Assembly: GCA_903920435.1 (NCBI GenBank) | Contig: CAIXMB010000115.1 | Coordinates: forward strand, 1-42,986 | DNA length: 42,986 nt | Direction of reading: 5' to 3' | Source of the DNA: an uncultured Actinomycetes bacterium | Lineage (GTDB): Bacteria; Actinomycetota; Actinomycetes; Actinomycetales; Microbacteriaceae | Shown here: in pieces, positions 38,474-42,986 of the stretch | Numbering within the stretch: the stretch's first letter is position 1 | How the letters are laid out: every line of letters starts with the position of its first letter | The notes under the pieces: model-generated | What the model saw: only the letters and a program-made list of their open reading frames with translations | Told to the model about the DNA's origin: nothing | Database searches by the model: none | Translations under genes and position numbers: made by a program

Positions 38474-39645
38474 GCGGGCACGACCTCGCCGAGGCCCGCG
38501 TCGTCCGCGCCATCCTCGCCGTACTCGGCATCGCAGCGCTCATCTACGGCGGTCTGAGCCTCGTCGCCGTCGTGGATCAGGCCACCCACTACGTGAGCCC
38601 GGTGTGGACCCTCATCGCCGCTCCCGTGCTCTTCCTCGTGCCGCCCGTGCTCGCGGTGGTCTCGCGCTTCCTCACGCTGCGCACCCTGCGGCTCGCGCTC
38701 GGCGCCTACACCGTCGCGTTCCTCATCGCCGTCGGCACCTGGCTGCCTGCCATGCACAGCGCGGCCATGCCCCTGGACTCGCCGCCCTGGCCGCTCGCGA
38801 TCACGAGCCTCGGCACGGTGCCCGCAGCGCTCGCCTGGCGACCGGTCTCTGCGTGGGCGGCCCTCGCCGGCAATGCGGCCCTCCTCGTGATCGTGCGGTA
38901 CGCCGCCACCGGTGGCGAGAACCTCTCCGAGGCGCTCCAGGACGGCGTGTTCGCCATCGCCTTCAGCTCGATCTTCACCGTCGTCGCGATCGTCGCCATC
39001 CGTAATGCACGCGCGCTCGATGCCGCGGCCGCCGTGGCGCGGGGAATCGCGGCGAGCGCGGCATCGACGGCGGCCCGCGCGCACGAGCGCGCTCGCCTCG
39101 ACGCCCTGATCCACGACGAGCTGATGACTGCGCTGTACTACGCGACCGCGGACCGCGGCGAGCTCACCGGGTCGGTGCGCTCGCAGGCCCAGCGCGCGCT
39201 CGCCGAGCTCGCGCGCCTCGACGCCTCGCGCGACGACGAGGCGCCCGTCGAGCCGCACGCCCTGGCGAGCCGCCTGCGCGCCGTGCTGCTCGAACTCTCG
39301 AGCGGGCTCACCATCGCCACCGAGGTGCGTCGCACGGAGCCGCTGCCGGTCAGTGTCGCCGACGCCTTCGCCGAGGGCGCCGCGGAGGCCCTGCGCAACA
39401 GCCTGCGCCACGCGGGCGGACCCGAGGTGCGCCGCTCGGCGGTGATCCGCATCACGGCACGCGGTGCCACGGTCATCGTGCGCGACGAGGGCAAGGGCTT
39501 CGACCCGGCTGCCGTCGACCCCTACCGCCTCGGGCTCGTGGTGAGCATCCGGGGCAGGCTCAGCGCGGTGCCGCACGGGTCGGCGCACGTCGCGACGGCG
39601 CCGGGACGCGGCACGACGGTGACACTCGACTGGCGGGACGGGTGA
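38470..39645 (+). CDS. Membrane sensor histidine kinase
   Basis: 391 residues. Five or six hydrophobic segments in the first ~180 residues form a sensor embedded in the membrane with little outside domain. The dimerisation helix carries ERARLDALIHDELMTAL with phospho-acceptor His215. The ATPase domain has the N-box Asn310 (EALRNSLRHAG), G1 DEGKGF (339-344) and G2 GRGTT. This H-D type is common among actinobacterial kinases paired with NarL-type regulators. It overlaps both neighbours by 4 bases. Confidence 0.9.
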   Translation: MSGHDLAEARVVRAILAVLGIAALIYGGLSLVAVVDQATHYVSPVWTLIAAPVLFLVPPVLAVVSRFLTLRTLRLALGAYTVAFLIAVGTWLPAMHSAAMPLDSPPWPLAITSLGTVPAALAWRPVSAWAALAGNAALLVIVRYAATGGENLSEALQDGVFAIAFSSIFTVVAIVAIRNARALDAAAAVARGIAASAASTAARAHERARLDALIHDELMTALYYATADRGELTGSVRSQAQRALAELARLDASRDDEAPVEPHALASRLRAVLLELSSGLTIATEVRRTEPLPVSVADAFAEGAAEALRNSLRHAGGPEVRRSAVIRITARGATVIVRDEGKGFDPAAVDPYRLGLVVSIRGRLSAVPHGSAHVATAPGRGTTVTLDWRDG

Positions 39646-40625
39646 GCGAGCGAGCGCCGCACCTCGTGAGTCTCACCGGGGTGGGCGCCCGGGTGTTCAT
39701 CTGGCTCTACTTCGCCGCGACCGCCGCGCTCGCGCTCTGGACCCTCCCCGACTCGACGCAGCCCGTGCTCGTGCTCGTGGTGCTCGCGCTCTACGCGGGT
39801 GCCGTGATCGCGGTCAGCCTCGATAGGCGCGATCGGCTCGGCCTGCCCGCCGCCCTCGTACTCGTGGGCGTCGCCCCGCTCTCCGTCGTGCTGCTGCTGT
39901 GGAACCTCGTGCCGGGCGGCTATACCTCGTGGTTCATCGGGGGCGCGACGGCGATGCTGTTCTTCGCCAACCTGCGCGGCCGCATCGCGCTCGCCTGGAT
40001 CGGCTGCGCCCTCATGGTCGGTGCGCTCATGCTGTGGGCCGTCGTGATGGGCGCGGACGTCGTGGCCATCCTCCTGACGGCCACCCGGCAGAGCGCGATC
40101 GTCGCCGTGGGCACGCTCACGGCGCTGGCCCTGCAGCGCACGGGCGGGAGGATCCGCGAGCTGGCGGCCGATGCATCCGTGCGGGGCACCGCCGAGGCCG
40201 CACAGCTCGCCATCACCGAGGAGCGCACCGAGCGGATTGAGGAGCTGCGCACGTCGGTGGTGCCCCTCCTGCAGCGCATCGCCGACGGGGCGCCCATCTC
40301 GGCGGAGGACCGCAGCGCCTTCGCGGTCGCCGAGGCCGATCTCCGCGACAGCCTGCGTGCACGGGCCCTGCGCACCCCGCGGGTCATGGCTGCGGCGAGC
40401 ACGGCCCGACGGCGCGGCGTCGATGTCGTGCTTCTCGATGACAGCGCCGGCGAGATCACGGGCGCCGAGATCGCGGCGTTCGAGACGGTAGTGGTCGACG
40501 CCCTCACGACCGCCCGGGACGGCCGCGTGATCGCGAGACTGCTGCCGCCCAAGCGCGCCCTGCTCGGCACCGTCGTGGTCGACGGATCGACGCACACCAG
40601 CCACGAGGTCGTCCGCGGCGGCTAG
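39642..40625 (+). CDS. Kinase-like membrane protein lacking catalytic residues
   Basis: 327 residues. The N-terminal ~170 are hydrophobic with about five membrane segments, similar in plan to the adjacent kinase. A helical linker (ITEERTERIEELRTSVVPLL) takes the place of the dimerisation helix but has no His. The C-terminal ~110 residues resemble a shrunken ATPase domain: VVVDALTTARDGRVIARLL lies where the N-box would be, but the Asn is missing, and no G1/G2 glycine boxes follow. I read it as a pseudokinase partner of the upstream sensor, possibly a heterodimer subunit. GTG start at 39642; the stop overlaps the eccC stop in a shared CTAG. Confidence 0.7.
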   Translation: MSERAPHLVSLTGVGARVFIWLYFAATAALALWTLPDSTQPVLVLVVLALYAGAVIAVSLDRRDRLGLPAALVLVGVAPLSVVLLLWNLVPGGYTSWFIGGATAMLFFANLRGRIALAWIGCALMVGALMLWAVVMGADVVAILLTATRQSAIVAVGTLTALALQRTGGRIRELAADASVRGTAEAAQLAITEERTERIEELRTSVVPLLQRIADGAPISAEDRSAFAVAEADLRDSLRARALRTPRVMAAASTARRRGVDVVLLDDSAGEITGAEIAAFETVVVDALTTARDGRVIARLLPPKRALLGTVVVDGSTHTSHEVVRGG

Positions 40626-42986
40626 CTCGTCGCGGGGTCCGTTCCGTCGAAGGTGGGCGGCACCCAGGCCAGCTGGGCCGCGAAGTAGCCGAGGTCGCGG
40701 CTGACCACCTGCGCGCGACCCGGGATGGCGGCCTGCGGTTTGACCTTGCCGATGAGGGCGCCCTCCTCGGGGTTGCCGCTCAGCAGGATGCCGGTCGTGC
40801 CGAGGTCGGTGAAGCGCTGCAGGATCGCATCGCCGAAGGTGCGCGAGGCGCCGCCGGTGCGTCGGGTGAGCACGAGGTGCAGCCCGAGGTCGCTCGCCTG
40901 GGCGAGAAGCGGAGCGAGCGGCGCGAGCGGGTTACCCTGCGACGTGGCGACGAGGTCGTAGTCGTCGACGAGGATGAAGCCCTCCGCGCCCTTCCACCAC
41001 GAGCGCGTGCGCAACTGCTCGGCGGTCACGTCAGGTCCCGCGATGCGCGACTTGAAGAGCGCTGTCAGGTCGTTGACGGCACCCGTCGCCTGGTCGTGGG
41101 CAGTGGCGTAGTAGCCGAGGTACTCGCTCGGGATCTCGTCGAGGAGCGCGCGGCGGTAGTCGATGACGAAGATCTTCGCCTCCGCCGGGGTGTAGACGCG
41201 CATGATCTCGCGCGCGTAGGCGCGCAGCATCGACGACTTGCCGGAGTCGGCGTCGCCGTACAGGAACAGGTGCGGGTCGGTGGCGGGGTCGACGCCCACG
41301 GGAGCGAGATTCGCCTCGTCCACGCCGAGCATGATCCGGCGCGTGCCGGGTGTCGTGAGGGCGAGTACCTCGCCGAGCGTGATGCGCTCGGGCAGCAGCC
41401 GCAGCTTGGGTCCGGGCGCCCCGGTCCAGGCTTGCGTGACACGCGCCACGAGGTCGTCGATGCCGGTCGCGAGCGACGAGGACTCCCCCGTGCCGTCGAT
41501 GCGCGGCAGCGCGGTGAGCATGTGCAGCTTGCGCGGGCTCAGGCCGCGGCCGGGAGCCGATGACGGCACGTTCGCTGCGGCCTTGCGGTCGACCTCGGAG
41601 TCGGTCGGGTCGCCGAGCCGAAGCTCGACGCGCGTGCCGATCAGATCCTTGATGTTCGCACGCACCTCCATCCACCGCGCCGCCGAGATGATGACGTGCA
41701 CGCCGTAGGTCAGGCCGCGCGCGGCGATCTGCTGGATCGCGGCCTCGAGCGGCTCGAACTCGCTGCGCACGGTCGCCCAACCGTCGACGACGAGGAAGAT
41801 GTCGCCGTAGCCGTCGTCGAAGCGGCCCTGGGCCCGGCGCTGCCGGTAGGTCTCGATCGAGTCGATACCGTTCTGGCGGAAGAACAGCTCGCGGCTGTCG
41901 ATGATGCTCGTGACCTCGGCGATCGTGCGACGCACCACGTCGGGCTCCGAGCGCGTCGCGAGGCCGCTCAGGTGCGGGAAGTTCGCGAGGCCGGTGAAGC
42001 TGCCACCGCCGAAGTCGATCACGTAGAACTGCACCTCGTGCGGCGTGTAGGCGAGCGAGAGCGCGACCAGGGCCGTGCGCAGCAGCGTGCTCTTGCCGCT
42101 CAGGGGCGCCCCGACGACCACCATGTGGCCGGATGCCCCGCCGAGCGACACCGTGAAGCTCTCCCGGCGCTGCTCGAGCGGGATGTCGACGATGCCGAGC
42201 GGAATCGTGAAGTTGCCGAGCGCCCGCCACTGCTGGGAGACGAGCCCGAGCTGCGGGTCCGGCGCGAGGTCGGGCATGAGCTGGTCGAGCGAGGCCGGGA
42301 CTTCGAGCGGCGGCAGCCACACGCGGTGCGCGGCGGGTCCGTAGCCGCTCATGCGCTCGACAGCGATCTCGAAGGTGCTGCGCTTCTCCTCGGGCTCCCG
42401 GTCGACGGGCGCCTCGACGACGGGGTCGGGAGCCGCCTCGCGCAGCACGGGGGCGGCGGTGAAGAGCTCCACTGCTGCCGAGACATCCGGGCCGCTCTCC
42501 TGGCTCGCCGCGGCGCGCTTGCGGCGCTTGGGCGGGCCCGAGACGTACGCGGCGCGGAACTGCGTCATGGTCTCCTGGTCGGACTTGAGGATGCCCGCGC
42601 CCGGGTTCTGCGGAAGCGTGTACGCATCCGGCACTCCGAGCACCGTGCGCGACTCGGCCGCCGAGAACGTGCGCAGGCCGATGCGGTACGAGAGGAACGT
42701 GTCGAGGCCCTTGAGGCGCCCCTCCTCGAGGCGCTGCGACGACAGCAGCAGATGCACCTGCAGCGATCTGCCGACGCGGCCGATCTGCAGGAAGGTATCG
42801 ATGAACTCGGGCTTGGCGGTGAGCATCTCCGAGAACTCGTCCGCGACGATGAGCAGCGCCGGCAGCGGCGCGAGATCGGAGCGCCCGCCGCGGCGGGCCT
42901 TCTCGTAGTCGAAGACGTTCGCGAAGTTGCCGGAGGCGCGCCGGACCTCCTGGCGCCGGGTCATCTCACCGACGAGCGCGTCCTGC
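40622..42986 (-). CDS. EccC-type FtsK/SpoIIIE ATPase of a type VII secretion system, partial
   Basis: At least 787 residues; the N-terminus (membrane part and most of ATPase domain 1) is beyond the right edge. Domain 1 shows its Walker B ALLIVADEFSEML and the SSQR sensor. Domain 2 has Walker A GAPLSGKST and Walker B DIFLVVDGWATVR. Domain 3 has Walker A GDADSGKSS and Walker B EGFILVDDYDLV. The three-ATPase order, the linker with PPKRRKR, and the motif YTLPQNPGAGILK are those of actinobacterial EccC. It recruits WXG100 substrates via domain 3. No other ESX gene is in view; those would lie to the right. It converges on the pseudokinase gene. Confidence 0.92.
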   Translation of the reverse strand, partial: QDALVGEMTRRQEVRRASGNFANVFDYEKARRGGRSDLAPLPALLIVADEFSEMLTAKPEFIDTFLQIGRVGRSLQVHLLLSSQRLEEGRLKGLDTFLSYRIGLRTFSAAESRTVLGVPDAYTLPQNPGAGILKSDQETMTQFRAAYVSGPPKRRKRAAASQESGPDVSAAVELFTAAPVLREAAPDPVVEAPVDREPEEKRSTFEIAVERMSGYGPAAHRVWLPPLEVPASLDQLMPDLAPDPQLGLVSQQWRALGNFTIPLGIVDIPLEQRRESFTVSLGGASGHMVVVGAPLSGKSTLLRTALVALSLAYTPHEVQFYVIDFGGGSFTGLANFPHLSGLATRSEPDVVRRTIAEVTSIIDSRELFFRQNGIDSIETYRQRRAQGRFDDGYGDIFLVVDGWATVRSEFEPLEAAIQQIAARGLTYGVHVIISAARWMEVRANIKDLIGTRVELRLGDPTDSEVDRKAAANVPSSAPGRGLSPRKLHMLTALPRIDGTGESSSLATGIDDLVARVTQAWTGAPGPKLRLLPERITLGEVLALTTPGTRRIMLGVDEANLAPVGVDPATDPHLFLYGDADSGKSSMLRAYAREIMRVYTPAEAKIFVIDYRRALLDEIPSEYLGYYATAHDQATGAVNDLTALFKSRIAGPDVTAEQLRTRSWWKGAEGFILVDDYDLVATSQGNPLAPLAPLLAQASDLGLHLVLTRRTGGASRTFGDAILQRFTDLGTTGILLSGNPEEGALIGKVKPQAAIPGRAQVVSRDLGYFAAQLAWVPPTFDGTDPATS

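Overview
The window is high-GC DNA (I estimate just under 70% G+C by eye) from a flagellated actinobacterium. It most resembles the order Micrococcales, family Microbacteriaceae. Support for this: GTG and occasional TTG starts, dense 4-base ATGA/GTGA gene overlaps, flagellar genes without outer-membrane ring genes (no flgH/flgI), an actinobacterial EccC-type secretion ATPase, and LuxR-type two-component genes. The taxonomic placement is inference; no rRNA or tRNA gene is visible.

Layout. (1) 1-9434, all on the minus strand: a type IV pilus cluster read pilB-pilT-pilC-pilA-pilV-pilW-pilX-pilD, with pilD cut by the left edge. Both extension (PilB) and retraction (PilT) ATPases are present. (2) 9566-29314, minus: one long flagellar locus, read flgB-flgC-fliE-fliF-fliG-fliH-fliI-fliJ-(NlpC/P60)-fliK-flgD-flgE, then flbD-motA-motB, then fliM-fliN-fliO-fliP-fliQ-fliR-flhB-flhA-(FlhF-like)-csrA. 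(3) 29453-32849, minus: fliC, then fliD-fliS and a small FliT-position gene. (4) 32959-33780, minus: a FliA/WhiG-like sigma factor. (5) 34077-37262, plus: flgN-like, flgK, flgL, fliW. (6) A small unknown gene (37264-37659, minus), then a plus-strand operon of response regulator, histidine kinase and a kinase-like protein that has lost its catalytic residues. (7) At the right edge, on the minus strand, an eccC-like type VII secretion ATPase that continues beyond the window.

How it works together. The genes encode a Gram-positive flagellum from MS-ring to filament, including export apparatus, stator and late-subunit chaperones, plus a complete T4P motor and pilin set. Five intergenic regions carry the same promoter-like element, CTAA-N16-(A/G)CCGA. 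They lie ahead of flgB, flbD, fliM and fliC on the minus strand and flgN on the plus strand. The sigma factor encoded here is the obvious candidate reader, and it would then control early, middle and late genes alike. CsrA and FliW, encoded 27 kb apart at the two ends of the flagellar region, together with GGA motifs in the fliC leader, suggest a CsrA-FliW-flagellin feedback switch.

The most unusual points are: the shared promoter element; a FlhF-position protein without a working P-loop; a FliM without the CheY-binding peptide and possibly with a leaderless mRNA; a PilT with a proline-rich N-terminal extension of about 170 residues containing repeated VY motifs; a peptidoglycan hydrolase of NlpC/P60 type inside the flagellar operon; and the kinase-like third member of the two-component operon. 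No stretch longer than 300 bases lacks a gene; the longest gap is the divergent region 33781-34076. I see no tRNA, rRNA, CRISPR array, insertion sequence or phage gene.
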